DNA from: Fulvia fulva
Taxonomy: Eukaryota > Ascomycota > Dothideomycetes > Mycosphaerellales > Mycosphaerellaceae
Direction: 5' to 3'
Assembly: GCF_020509005.1 (NCBI RefSeq)
Contig: NC_063013.1
Location: 2,666,001 to 2,730,000, forward strand
DNA: 64,000 nucleotides
Of this stretch, positions 28,300 to 41,760 are shown piece after piece; within the stretch, counting starts at the first letter, position 1; each line of letters opens with the position of its first letter. The notes beneath the pieces are model-generated. The model saw only the letters and a list, made by a program, of their open reading frames with translations. It did no database searches and had not been told where the DNA came from. The translations under genes were made by a program, and so were the position numbers.

Positions 28300-31200
28300 A
28301 CAGGTTAAGCTAGCTTACAAACCTCTAGAAGTGTAGACTAGTCTTTAGTTTTATAAACCCGTCTATAACTATCTTAGAGGTTAGGGTGTACTCAACAGTA
28401 ATTAGCCTCCTCTACTAAAGTTTCCTAATAGCGTTATAGGCAATGTCAATGTGCTTCGACTTGTTATAAACATATACATCTTTTACTAGGGTGAGGGCAG
28501 CTTGATTGTTACCTCTTAATTAGACTGGTCTCAAATTTGATACAGTCTCCTAGTTTCTAGTGATTCTTGGTTGATAGGAACAGTCTCCTACTAACTCTAG
28601 ACAATCCATTTCTCTTAGTAGTGAAGCTAGGAATTGGGACTGCTTCGTATATATATTCATAGCTATATATTTAGCCTCTATTATAGATATTGCTACAGAC
28701 TTTTGCTTCTTGCTCATCTAAGAAACTGGTGCCCTATAGAGGAAGAAGACATACCTAAGGATTGAGACTCTGTCTACTTTGTCTATAGCATAATCAGAAT
28801 TATATCATCTAATAAGGTGTCCTTTTCTAGACTTTAAGAACTGAAGTCCTAGATTAGGGTATGATCTTAGGTACCTAGTGATCTTCTTCAAAGCCTTCAT
28901 ATGGTAGGTAGATAGGTCACTCACAAATGAGCTCATCCTTCCTAGGGCAAAAGCAATGTCTGGCCTTGTGATTGTTGCTAGCTACATCTAAGTACTATTA
29001 ATACTCTAGTACTCTGCCTTGTTACACCTCTTATCTATGTGGCTTGAAGGTTTGAGGGCCTTATAGCTGTCTATAGGTGAGTGTGTAGGTGCTGCCTTCT
29101 TATAGTTCATTCCTATCTTAGCTAGGCTATCCCTAACAAAGTGTCCTTGGTCAAGTTTTAGGATTCCTCTCTTCCTGTCCCTTATGACTCTTATACTAAG
29201 GATCTTTTCAGGTTTACCTAGATCTTTGATCTTGAAGATCTTACTAAGTTCTCTTTGAACTAGAGAACATCTGTTAACTTTAGTGTAGTAATTGGAATGT
29301 CATCTACATGTATAAGGATTATAATCTCCCTCTTCTTATAGATAAGTAGGCATAGATCCACTTCTGACTGTGTGAATCCAATCTCTCTAAGCTTTGACAC
29401 ACAGAGTTAATTCTAATCTCTAGCCGCTTACTTAAGTCTATACAAGCTTTTAAGGATTTTGAACACTATGTTTAGTAGAAGCTCAACTCCTAGTAGTGGT
29501 AACATAAAGATGTCTTCATAGAAGGTGCTTTCTATAAATGCATTGTTTATATCCACTTAGTAAAGATGAAGATCCTTCTTATACACAATAGCTATAAACA
29601 CCCTAAGGGTGTCCTGTCTTACTATAGGTGCAAATGTCTCTATAAAGTCAACACCAAACTTCTATAAGAAGCCCCTTGCAACTAGTCTAGCCTTGAACTT
29701 TTCAATAGCTCCACTAATGCTTCTCTTAATATCAAAGACCCATCTTGATGTAACTAGATTTGCTCCTTTTGGTAGAACAGAATTTTCCTAGGTGTTGTTA
29801 CTCTATAGAGCATCTAGTTCTTTTTGGATTGCTTCCTTCTAAAGATGTCCCCATTTCTTGTTATTTATAGCATCCTTATAGGATTTTAGAATTGGGACCT
29901 CTTACTTGTATATAATGGCTTCTACAGTTGCTATAAAGGCTATTTCCTCAACTTCTTCTAGGAATTCGCTATCCTATAGTATTAAACTGTCCACTGATTA
30001 TATAGCTACAAAGAAAGCTTAGTGAAAAGCAGTAAGGTTCTCTAAGAGGTCTATTACTTCTCTCACTTTAGTGGTTAGTTCGGGCTTAGGGACTATAGAT
30101 TTTAGGCCTTTCTGTTTCATGTCATAGCCCTCAACATCATAGTCAGCCTTTCTCTTTCTAAGGGATGATTTAGGTACCGTTACTTATGACCTAGTAACGT
30201 CTATTTCCTAGGGATCTAGGGAGCTTCTCTTAATTAGCTGATCGATTTTCTGAAATTCCCCTACGTTCTCCGGAGGTTAGGGAAGTTGTATAAACAGCTT
30301 TCTCGACTGAGCGACTTTAGGGCTCTTAATTAGCTGATCTATTTCGGGGGTACTTTAATAGACGCCTGAATAGTAGGTAGATTGTCCTAGGGATACGTTC
30401 TTCCTCGGCCTTCCTAAGGGCTTCCTAGCTAGTACGCTGCTTAGTAGATTTAATGTTAGAACATTGAGACCTATATCACCTCTAGGCTAGTCCTTAAAGA
30501 AGTCTATATATGTGTGTTATTTAATAGCTCTTATGTCTAGTTCCTAAAAGAGCTAGGCTTTAGCTATGTTTTCAATATACCTAATAAACACTACTTCTTT
30601 ACCCCTATTTATTAGCTTGTCACTTCTTGCCTATTGAGGTTAGGATCTTATGTCTATATAGACAATAGCTTTGCATCCCTAAACTTTCAAATGGTTAATA
30701 GTCGGTTTGATACTATTAAAAGCCTTATCTAGTAAAACCTTAAACCTATAGTAATCTAGGCTATTTAGCAGTTTGTTCCTTATATAAGTTTGGGCCTCTA
30801 GTGCTTTAGGCCAAAATTCAACCGGCATTTTAGCCTCTTTAAGCATTACCCTTATAGAGTCCTCTAAGGTTTATATTAACCTCTTAACTGGTCCATTCTA
30901 TAGAGAGTTGTATACCTTAGTCGGCTCGAGCCTAATCCCTAAATCCTCTATAGAGGACTTCTCTCTTGGTGTCCTCCTTGAAGTGGGTAGTGGAGTTCTC
31001 TTCTTCTTGACATGTGTTGTATTCTGGGAAGATGGTGGTTAGGAATGAGATCTAAGGACCTTTCTTGCCTTAGGCAGACTAGGGCAGTCCTTGATTAGAT
31101 AATCCTTCTTATAGAGAAGGTAGGAGAGTAGTCTTGCTAGACCTAAGGGCTTGACCTAGGTGGCTGCTATACTATACTTAGCCTTAGAGGGATCTAACCT

Positions 31201-32270
31201 AGCTTCTTAAGCTTCAAGGATCTTTAAGGTCCTTTTATAATCTATCTTTAGCTAAGCCATAATAGTATCCCTAGCTATATAGTAGTTAGGTAGTAGTAAG
31301 CTTAAGAGCTAGGTCATCCTTACATTAGCTTTCCTATAATGCTAACCCTCTAGGTCAACATTAGCAATCCTTTTTCTAAGAGAAACTAGGTGTGTCTATA
31401 TAGATCTAATAGTGAACTCTTTACTTATCTTAAAGGTCACAAATTGCTTTATAAGCTTATATATATAGGTTAGTAGCACCTAGCTATACTTGTTCTAGAG
31501 ATACACATACTTCTTAGTAGCTCTTCTAGATTTATATAAGCCCTTGAGCTCAAATTCATCTTCTTCTATAATCCTACTAAGGATACTAAAGTTGTATACT
31601 ACATGATGTCTTGTCTATATTAGCGTATTAAGGATCTCTTTAGTTATAGCCTCTTCTTAGAGTTTTAGAGTCTTGCCCTTAATGTTATTAAAAGACACTT
31701 CTATTAGGTTATTAATTGCAAAGAATACTAATTAGCTCTCTATGTTATATCTCTAAAGGTTGAACTATCTCTTCAAATTGTCCCTCCTAAGAATTAGGAT
31801 TTTGCCTCCCTTCTCCTCTATCTTCTCTTAGTATAAATCTATAATAGATTGGATGTAATAAAACAAGGTATATATGTTCTAAAGTAGTGGCTCAGATCCT
31901 ACTAAGGCTTCTAGTATAGAATAGGAAAATTCGTAGGTATAGATACTAAGGCCTACTTAGTAAAGTAAAGAAGGAGCGGTATAAGGTCTTGGGGCTAGGA
32001 CATAGGTCTGTCTCTCCTAGCAGAGCTTTAAACGACTTACTTAAAGTCCTTCTTAATAGTATCTCGATACAGTTCTACCTATAGAGTATCTTTAAGGTAT
32101 TAGCTTTAAGTAAGCCGTATAGAGTCCTTGTCTAGGTTACCTATTACTTAGTATCGAACTAAGCTCCTTAATAGGATAGACGGGGTAGACTTCTAATTCC
32201 TAGATGTTCTCTACTACGATAGCAAGGGATATAAGTAACCTATACTAATATAGGTTGCTCTTATTCCTAT
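28300..32270 (-). pseudogene. Copia gag-pol remnant
   Basis: Minus-strand frames read through stops as a copia polyprotein. The gag-like part is at about 31,300-32,250. The integrase C-terminal half is at 30,640-30,960 (SLQNGPVKR-type motif, RVMLKEAKMPVEFWPKALEA). The RT lies at about 28,900-29,900, with its catalytic box at 29299-29310 reading HVDD (codons CAT GTA GAT GAC) rather than YVDD. The RNase H is at about 28,600-28,810, with SDYAID and the SKKQKSVAIS..EAKYIA block. TAG/TAA codons at former CAG/CAA/TGG positions disrupt it. Confidence 0.85.
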
Positions 32271-32290
32271 ATAAACCCGGGCTTATAACC

Positions 32291-32525
32291 TATTAAACAG
32301 GTACGGGTAGATAGTAGCGGAGTAGAGTAAGAGATTAATCTTTAACTAACTAATAGCACGAGTATATAGCAATATATTAGGAACCAATATGTTGATTGTA
32401 TTAGATGTCTATCTAAGCTAAAGGGGAGAGAAGGTATCTCCCTATAAGCTGAGTTATCGTAGATGCCTTAGGCTACTAGATCACTTCCTAATTGTTAACT
32501 CCCTTTAAGATACTATATCTTAACA
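32291..32525 (-). repeat. 5' LTR of the copia element
   Basis: 235 bp, same as 27995-28229 except mostly RIP-direction changes (for example the terminal TG changed to TA). Next to it at 32270-32290 the minus strand reads GGTTATAAGCCCGGG, the likely primer-binding region. Confidence 0.92.
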
Positions 32526-32799
32526 AAAACTATAATTATTCCGCCCTTAATATAGTAATAAAGTTATTCGAACTGAAAAAATGATGAACAACGGGGCGAT
32601 AGCGTCGTAAAAGTAAAGAGCGCCCTCAACTCGATAGGATAGGGCCCTATTATATACACCGATAACACTATCGAATAGCGGAGGACGAAGAGCGACGCGC
32701 GGAGCGACGACGCGCCCGGGAGAAGCGGAGGACAGCGACCAACTATCACAACGACTATAGCGAATATAAGCCGCTAACTAAAAGAACTAGTATACGAAA

Positions 32800-34880
32800 T
32801 ATAGTATAGAAACGGTAGAATATACCGCTATTATATACGAAATTATAGCCACCCTCGTAAACGCTAATCTACCCTACGAACGCGCGATCCGTAGCCTCCT
32901 CGAGAGCTTAGCTAAAGTAATATAGGAGCTACTACGGGCTACTAAGACGCTAGCGCTAGTAAAAGACGTAACGAACGGCGACCTCCTACGGGAGATCTAA
33001 GCGCTTAGAAGAGCTAGGCCGGCGATATATACCTAAGCGGCTATAGTAGCTATAGATTAACCGACGTACCGCGCTAGGCTAGTCTAGTACGAGGTTACGA
33101 TATATATCGATAACCCTAAAGAAAGAGAGCGGGTAGCGGTACTCTCGTACTAGCGCCTCGTAGAGTAGGTACGCTAGGCTAGTAAATAGGATATTATCGT
33201 AGCCTAGAAGCTAAGGAGTAGAGATATACGGTATATACTCGTAACTATAGTAGGGAGACCGACGCTCCTATAGAACGTAGCCTAGGCGGTCGAGGCACTA
33301 AATATAAAGAGCGGACTTACTACGGTTATATATATTTACGCCCCTATCGACGAGGACTATTCAATCGACAGCCCTTATCAAGACGAGTAATCTACTTAGG
33401 TAGTAGCGACCCGCCTACGCTAGCGGCGGCGTAATCGTAGTATAAAAACCCCTAAAACTGAGGTCCCTTCCTCTAAAGGTAGACCCTAGAATTACGGAGT
33501 TACGGAGGATAACTACCTAATTAGGAAGCGCGACCCCGAATAGTAGCGAAGGATAGTAACTAACGAGAGCTATAGCCTTACGAACATTCTATACTAAGAG
33601 TCAAACCGGGGAACAAACTAAGAAAAAACCTAGGACATAAGCTAAGGCCTACTATATAGAAAGTAGAGGCTAACGATAAACAATATAGCGTAGACGACCC
33701 TATATCCGGAGGCGGAAAACTTACTAGGGGATGACGAACACCTAGCCCGGGTATATAAGAACACTATAGTATAGCTACTAGGAGCGCTAAAAGCGCTATT
33801 ATACTAAATCCCGAAGACAATCTAATAAGCAACACAGAAGGTAGCCTAGAGACTAACGATATAGGCAATAGTAGTAGTAGGTAAGAATTAACCCCCTCCG
33901 AAGGTAAGTAAGGCGGTACGCCTATACATTACTAATCCGGCGGAGAAATAAGAAATCGCAGCCCTTATAAGTAAGGAGATTGTTGACAGAATCGGCTAAA
34001 AGGAGGTAGTTAGGGCGAGGGTAGAGGTAATAGGCGTAGTAAGACTCTTTACCGTATAAGAGTCTAATAGACGAAAGCTAGAGACCTATAAGGAGTGGAC
34101 TACTAAAGTCGCGAAGTCGGTACGAGTCTCCTACTAATAGTATACCGTTATCGCCTACGGGGTCCCTAGGACATTTAAGGTCGAAGACCTTCCCTACCTC
34201 TAAGTATAGAACTAGAACACCTCCCTAGGAGTACGACTAACGAAGGCGGCATAGCTATATAAGATAGTAGACCGAGAAAAGACGTATTTATTGCTTATTA
34301 TTTAGGTAGAGACAGCGGAACAAGCTAACTAGATACTAGATAATAGGCTATTCTAGAACTACGAGAGAATAGACACGGAGATCTATTAGAGTAGCTATAG
34401 GGTACTACAATGCTTCTAATGCTAACAGTACGGTTATATAGCCCTAAAATGCGGGGAGAAGACCCTAAGGTGTCCTTACTACGTAGGCCTATACTAGGGA
34501 AGGGAATGCCTAAAAAAGGAGAGTAGGTACGTATACTACGGTAGAAGGTACCTAGCGTATTCAAGCTAATGCCTAGCTAGAATAGTAGTATAAGAACGAG
34601 CGAGACAAGTAAGGATCTCTATACTAGCTAGGTACCTCTAACGACAGTAGGAGGGACCTACCGTATATAAGGGCTTCGAGCCGAGCAAAAGGAAGAGGGT
34701 AGAAGAGACGAATAAGGGAACCTAACCGTAAACGTATCTACCTCCCGGTAGGCCTCGACACCTTAACCGGGCCGCTAACGAACTAGGCTAAATACGAATC
34801 TTTAGGGCGCCCTAGCGGCCCTAGGGCTAGCCGGATAGCGAGATATAGGCTTAGGAGATATAGTAGGTTAGTACGGAAAT
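32800..34880 (+). pseudogene. LINE ORF1 remnant with triple zinc-knuckle region
   Basis: A frame with RIP stops encodes a nucleic-acid-binding Gag-like protein. At about 34410-34570 lie cysteine clusters of CCHC type, C-X2-C-X4-Y-X4-C followed by two more. One histidine is now Tyr (TAT/TAC), the expected product of RIP at CAC/CAT. Such knuckles are usual in Tad1-clade ORF1. Upstream is a domain with YGVPRTFKVEDLP that recurs in the other LINE ORF1 remnants. Confidence 0.78.
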
Positions 34881-34899
34881 AGACCTTACGGATAACGAA

Positions 34900-37800
34900 T
34901 AATACTATACGACGACATTACTATCGTATAGTATAACGTAAATAAAAGTAGGGATAAGGTCTAGCGCTACTTTCTATAAGAGCTAGACCCGCTACGGTAC
35001 TACGTTATTACGGTATAGGAACTATAGATCAACCCCTACGTAGGACTCCTAGCTACTTATAATGACCGGAGATACTATACCGTAATCGCGGGCTAACGGA
35101 GCGTTATCCCGAGGACATATATATACGTAAGTAAGACTATAGACCTTAAGTTATAGAAGGTTATACTACCGTAGTAGGGCAACCTAGGAGACATAATATC
35201 AATCTAGATCGACACGACATAAGGCCCTATCTAGATCTATAACGTTTATAACCCGCTACCGCGGGGTCGGACGAGTAGGGAACTAGGAACCCTCGCCTAC
35301 CTAGAGCGGACCCTAAGCTAAGACATAAAGCAAGTACTCCTCGGCGACTTTAACCTCTACTACCTATAGTAGGGACTCGAATTCACTCCCCCGTACGCGT
35401 TTCTAGGGGGAAAGCTACTAGATATAACCGTACGCTACGGAATAGCCTTAGTAATACTAAAGGGAATAGAGACGTAGAAGGCCCGTACTAGTATAAGTAC
35501 GATCGACCTATACTTTCTATTACGAGAACTTGAAGAGAGACTAGTCTAATACCGACCGAACTACGCGCTAGAAGCCTCCTTAGACTATATCCCTATCTAA
35601 ACGACGCTAGGGGTAAAGGCGATAGAGGAGCTAATAAACAAACTACGCCGTAACTAGAAGAAGGCACGCTAGGACGATATAAGAGGCTTCCTAATAGCGA
35701 ACCTACTATAGTATAGAGAACTCGAGACGACAGCTTAGCTAGATCAAGTAGCGGAACAGATTACCTCGGTTATATAGTAAGTAGCGGAATAATATACGCC
35801 GTTACTCCGGCCCTTAACGTAGTAGAAGGCCTTCTAGACCCCTAAATGCTCTACGAAGGTAAGGGAGGCTAGAAGGGCAAGGCGACAGTAGACGAAGGAG
35901 TATACCTAAGAGACGTAGGAGCAATACTATCGCGCGACATAAGAGAAGAAGGCATAGATAAGACGCGATAAGCTATAGGACTAGAGAGTGACGATCGGGC
36001 TCGTTATAGAAAACCCGGAATAGATGGAGAGACTTACTAAATAGGCACGACTACCTAAAGAGTAATAAACCCCTCACTTCCCCCTAATCGTAGACCGCGA
36101 AGAGATTGCCTAGGCTACGCCCCGGGGTAAGGCAAAAGTATTAGCCGACCATTTCTTTTCGACGTAAGTAGAGGCAGACCTTACGGACATCGACCCGAGT
36201 ATATACCCGGAACCCCTAGATATAGATCAGGCGGTTAGCTCTAATATAGTAATAGGAGTTATAAGTAAGCTAAAAGGACGAAAAGCCCTAGGCCTAGATA
36301 GGATACTAAATATACTACTAAAAGAGTATAGAGAAGAGATCGCGCCGAGCCTTATAAACCTATTTACCGCGTACCTACGGCTAGGGTATCACCCGAAGCC
36401 GTATAGAGAGTCTAGGACAGTAGTGCTACGTAAGCTATAGAAGGAAGACTATACTTAGCCCAAGTCGTATAGACTAATCGCACTTCTAAACATAATAGGG
36501 AAGGTCCTAGAAAAGATAGTAGCCTAGAGACTTACGTAGCTTACCGAGGACAACTACGTACTCCTAGTAACATAGATAGGGGGAAGAAGCTAGCGATCGA
36601 CACTAATAGTAAGAGAGCTAATTACGGAGTAAATCTAGACCCTCTAGTACTACGGTAGGAACCGAGCGGCGTCCTTACTATCCCTAGATATCGTAGGGGC
36701 CTTCGATAACGTCTTATACTAAAGGCTAATATATATCCTATAGTAGAAAGGCATCCCCTAGTAGGTAACGACGTTCGTCTACTCCTTTCTCTAGGAACGG
36801 ACGACATACCTAGTCCTAGGAAGGTATACGTCCGACCCGGTAAAGGTAGAGGCTAGAATACCTTAGGGATCTACTCTCTCCCCTATCCTGTTTCTAATAT
36901 TTATGTCTAATCTAATCCCCCTACTCACCTCTCCGTAAACCTTAGTATCGGGGTTCGTAGACGATATAAATATACTAGCCTAGTCAGACTCGATAGAAGA
37001 GAACTGTCGCCTCCTTAAAGATAGGCATAAGAAATGCGAGGAGTAGGTAAAGAAGTATAGTGCCCGGTTCGCCCCTAAAAAGTACTGACTTATACACTTT
37101 AGTAAAGCGAGAATATACTATAATATAAAGGCGGCGGTAAGAATCTAAGGCTACGAGACCAAGCTATTAGCGGAGCTACGAGTACTAGGGATCTAGCTCG
37201 ACCCGAAGCTAAGCTAGAATGTATAGATTAAGAAAGCCTAGAGTCGAGCGTAAGTTAATAAAGCCTCGATAAAGAGGCTTACGACGTCTATATAGGGAGT
37301 AATATTCGATAGGTTAAGGGTAATATATAAGGCGATTATTAGACTAGCTATATTATACGGGGCATAGATTTAGGGAATAGGAGGCGTAGGTAAGCCGATC
37401 CCGAAACGGATAGAGCAATCCCTAAATAGGATATAGGTAGGTAACCTATATAGGGTACTAGGTATATATAAGACAACGTTAATAAGCACGGTAGAAATAG
37501 AGATAGGAATACTACTAATCGGCCAGTATATCCGGGGAATAAGAATTTAATACGCGGCAAAGACGACAGGTTACCTAGTATAAACTACGATCTAGGAGGT
37601 AAAGAATAAGATAGAAAGCCGCTACCGGAGAGGGGCCGGACATAGGACAAGCTAAAAAGAGGATGACCTTACTACCTTTACGGCCGTATAGATAAGCACC
37701 GAATAGCTAGCACGAAAAGAGGAGGAGCGTAGGACTCGCTAGGCCGGCGGGAGCAAGGCTAAGACCTTAAGCCTAGCGGAATAGATAGCGAGCTACCTAT

Positions 37801-38380
37801 AGGATTAGGACTAGAAAAGGAAGCCCCCTAAGACAATAGGCCCGATAGCGCTCCGAGCCTTCTAGAGACACAATTACTAGCTATATAGGGACCTAATAAG
37901 GGCCGAAGCAAGTATAGCGATCCAAATCAGGTCCGAAAATATTAGATTAAGGGCCTACCTATTTAGGAGACGCGTACTAGACATCTATAGCCTAGCCTAC
38001 TAGTATAGCTACCTATCGTTAAACCTAGAACATATACTACTACGATACCCGTAGTAGGCGAGAGGTAGGGGAAATGAGAGGCACTAAGCGGGGAGGAGAG
38101 ACTACAAGTTAATTATAAGGGACAAAGGTAACATTCGCCGAATCTCTCGGTAGATACTATAGTAGGGATACCTCTAGTAGTTTAGCCTCGCTAGCGAGAC
38201 GGAGGAGTAGATAGACAAGAGGCGGAAGCGAGGGGGTTATAGATAGGGTAGTCATTAGGGCAGGCCTATAACACTAGCGTACCCCTAATAAGGGAAATTT
38301 AAGACGACAACTAGGAGGAAAAGATAGGCGGGAAGGAGGAGGGGTTTTTACTAATACGGTTTCCCCTCTATATATACGAA
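34900..38380 (+). pseudogene. LINE ORF2 remnant: endonuclease plus reverse transcriptase
   Basis: The endonuclease/exonuclease/phosphatase-type domain is recognisable by VQEPQINPYVG near 35020 and GDFNL at 35343-35357. The RT follows, with KALGLDRIL near 36285, SLDIVGAFDNV near 36,680 and FVDD at 36954-36965. The 3' part carries the same C-terminal region as the copy at 20118-22870. It is interrupted by many TAG/TAA. Confidence 0.85.
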
Positions 38381-38442
38381 AACAAGATAGTATAGCTATA
38401 TAGGCTAAAGGGCACTATAATAGCTTAATGAAATATCTATCT

Positions 38443-41400
38443 AAATACGAAGAGCGTAATACCGGTCGCGCTAGTATACTAGGCCCTTATATACGGTGTC
38501 CGAGTCGACACCTTCCTAGCGGATACTAGTCCGGTAGCGATAGGAGCGGTAACCGTAAAGGATGACTAGGCTACTATCCTAGGCCTCGTTATTACCCGGG
38601 CGTACTAGATAAAGAAGCCGGAACGAATAGAGCGGAAATATTCGTCGCTCGTAATTGCGTTTAAGTATAACGGCTGGAGGGCCTAAGCCGTAGAGGAGGG
38701 ACTAGTCCTCGCCTACTCGTACTACTACGTAGAGAAGTATAACTATATCTATATAGTAACCTAGGTCGACGACGAGAATCAACTATACGTAGTGTCGGCT
38801 ACGAACCTCTTGTCTTACTACGAGAGAGCTAAGTATTCTTACGCTAGAGCGTCGTAGGCGCGACGGGCGCGTAACGTAGGCGAAGCCGCGGCGAATAGAG
38901 AAGTACTAGTAGAACGGGTATAAAAGCTATCCGACGAGCGTATACTCGTGTCGGGAGCGAGTCCCTCTTCTTTCTACGTATAAGAATGGCGCGGAACCGT
39001 AGCCTATACGCTCGATAGAACACCTCTAGTATAGGTATAGAATTTTCACCTCCGGAGACCGTAAACCGAGCGGGCTAAGCGACGAACATTAGACGAGCGG
39101 ACTATCGAACAACAACTAAGCGGACTATACGACGGTATCGAGCGGACTACGAAACAATCTAGTGTTTACTAGCGGGTGATACGGTAGGTAGGTAGACACG
39201 CGACGAAGCCTATAAAGGCCTATTTAATACCCGGTATAGGAACGAGGGTTTTACTTAAGGCACTACCTATCCCGCTACATAACGCACCTAGTCTAATATA
39301 GTAGATTACGACGAGGAAAAGACGATAGCCTAAGTAAGGAAAAGACGGCTATTAGGACGGGGAAAAGACGTATAATACGAGTAGAATAGTTCTATAATCG
39401 GGGAGGATCGAGAGTAGGGTAATAAGGAACTTTATATTAGTTAATAGGTAGAAACGTAAGGAGTACGCTACCCGGCGTAGTGTATACCCCGAGCAAACCT
39501 ACGAGGTATAGACGGCCGCTTTCTAGAGATAGGCTACGGTAACGCGAAGGGCGTTAAAACCTAGGGCGTAGTATATACTAGTAGCGACGGTTAATACTAT
39601 CTATATAGCCCGAGAGGATAGATACGTATATCGGTCAATAGAGAGTACTAAAGGGCTTAGGCCTATAGAGGTGGATATTAGCTTAAGGAGCAAATAGGGA
39701 GGGAGGGCGTAGAGGGAAGCTTTTGCTCCGGGCTAACCTCTCGAAACGAGGCTATACGGTAGTACTAGATAAGTAGGAAAGCGCGGTTAGGACTTATTAC
39801 CTTATCTCGTAGCTAGCTTACTAAATACGATTCCTTCCTTACTAGAGACTTACGTAGCTAGCCGAGGACAACTACGTACTCCTAGTAATATAGATAGGGG
39901 AAAGAAGCTAGCGATCGATACTAATAGTAATAGAGCTTATTACGGAGCAAATTTAGACCCTCTAGTACTACGGTAGGAACCGAGCGGCGTCCTTATTATC
40001 CCTCGACATCGTAGGAGCCTTTAACAACGTCTTATACTAAAGGCTAATATATATCCTATAGTAGAAAGGCATCCCCTAGTAGGTAACGACGTTCGTCTAC
40101 TCCTTTCTCTAGGAACGGACGACATACCTAGTCCTAGGAAGGTACACGTCCGACCCGGTAAAGGTAGAGGCTAGAATACCTTAGGGATCTACTCTCTCCC
40201 CTATCCTGTTTCTAATATTTATGTCTAATCTAATCCCCCTACTCACCTCTCCGTAAACCTTAGTATCGGGGTTCGTAGACGATATAAACATACTAGCCTA
40301 GTCAGACTCGATAGAAGAGAACTGTCGCCTCCTTAAAGATAGGCACAAGAAATGCGAGGAGTAGGCAAAGAAGTATAGTGCCCGGTTCGCCCCTAAAAAG
40401 TACTAACTTATACACTTTAGTAAAGCGAGAATATACTATAATATAAAGGCGGCGGTAAGAATCTAAGGCTACGAGACCAAGCTATTAGCGGAGCTACGAG
40501 TACTAGGGATCTAGCTCGACCCGAAGCTAAGCTAGAATGTATAGATTAAGAAAGCCTAGAGTCGAGCGTAAGTTAATAAAGCCTCGATAAAGAGGCTTAC
40601 GACGTCTATATAGGGAGTAATATTCGATAGGTTAAGGGTAATATATAAGGCGATTATTAGACTAGCTATATTATACGGGGCATAGATTTAGGGAATAGGA
40701 GGCGTAGGTAAGCCGATCCCGAAACGGATAGAGCAATCCCTAAATAGGATATAGGTAGGTAACCTATATAGGGTACTAGGTATATATAAGACAACGTTAA
40801 TAAGCACGGTAGAAATAGAGATAGGAATACTACTAATCGGCCAGTATATCCGGGGAATAAGAATTTAATACGCGGCAAAGACGACAGGTTACCTAGTATA
40901 AACTACGATCTAGGAGGTAAAGAATAAGATAGAAAGCCGCTACCGGAGAGGGGCCGGACATAGGACAAGCTAAAAAGAGGATGACCTTACTACCTTTACG
41001 GCCGTATAGATAAGCACCGAATAGCTAGCACGAAAAGAGGAGGAGCGTAGGACTCGCTAGGCCGGCGGGAGCAAGGCTAAGACCTTAAGCCTAGCGGAAT
41101 AGATAGCGAGCTACCTATAGGATTAGGACTAGAAAAGGAAGCCCCCTAAGACAATAGGCCCGATAGCGCTCCGAGCCTTCTAGAGACACAATTACTAGCT
41201 ATATAGGGACCTAATAAGGGCCGAAGCAAGTATAGCGATCCAAATCAGGTCCGAAAATATTAGATTAAGGGCCTACCTATTTAGGAGACGCGTACTAGAC
41301 ATCTATAGCCTAGCCTACTAGTATAGCTACCTATCGTTAAACCTAGAACATATACTACTACGATACCCGTAGTAGGCGAGAGGTAGGGGAAATGAGAGGC

Positions 41401-41760
41401 ACTAAGCGGGGAGGAGAGACTACAAGTTAATTATAAGGGACAAAGGTAACATTCGCCGAATCTCTCGGTAGATACTATAGTAGGGATACCTCTAGTAGTT
41501 TAGCCTCGCTAGCGAGACGGAGGAGTAGATAGACAAGAGGCGGAAGCGAGGGGGTTATAGATAGGGTAGTCATTAGGGCAGGCCTATAACACTAGCGTAC
41601 CCCTAATAAGGGAAATTTAAGACGACAACTAGGAGGAAAAGATAGGCGGGAAGGAGGAGGGGTTTTTACTAATACGGTTTCCCCTCTATATATACGAAAA
41701 CAAGATAGTATAGCTATATAGGCTAAAGGGCACTATAATAGCTTAATGAAATATCTATCT
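38443..41760 (+). mobile_element. LINE-derived unit 1 of the array (endonuclease-less, internally deleted)
   Basis: Representative of units 1-5. The 5' part, translated through its stops, resembles the region of LINE ORF1 ahead of the zinc knuckles (YGVRVDTF, then ITRAYQIKKPERIERKYSSLVIAFK). The 3' part is the second half of the RT and the C-terminal region of ORF2. It cannot encode a complete RT, so any past mobility would have needed help from another LINE. Confidence 0.8.

Larger units (their letters stand above)
27995..32525 (-). mobile_element. Complete but defective Ty1/copia element
   Basis: Two 235-bp LTRs (27995-28229 and 32291-32525) with the inverted termini TGTTAA/TTAACA are flanked by the 5-bp duplication AAAAC (27990-27994, 32526-32530). 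Total 4,531 bp. The coding strand is minus, gag toward 32,290 and RNase H toward 28,300, the order integrase before RT marking it as copia type. The 3' half (left) keeps many CA/TG sites, while the right half is more heavily RIPed. Confidence 0.93.
32531..38442 (+). mobile_element. Near full-length Tad1-like LINE, heavily RIPed
   Basis: ORF1 remnant (about 32,800-34,880) and ORF2 remnant (about 34,900-38,380) are followed by the (ATCT)n 3' tail GAAATATCTATCT ending at 38442. The exact 5' end is not defined and I found no target duplication. The last ~1.36 kb (from about 37,086) appears identical to the same stretch of the tandem units to the right, whereas upstream parts differ by many sites. 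Confidence 0.85.
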
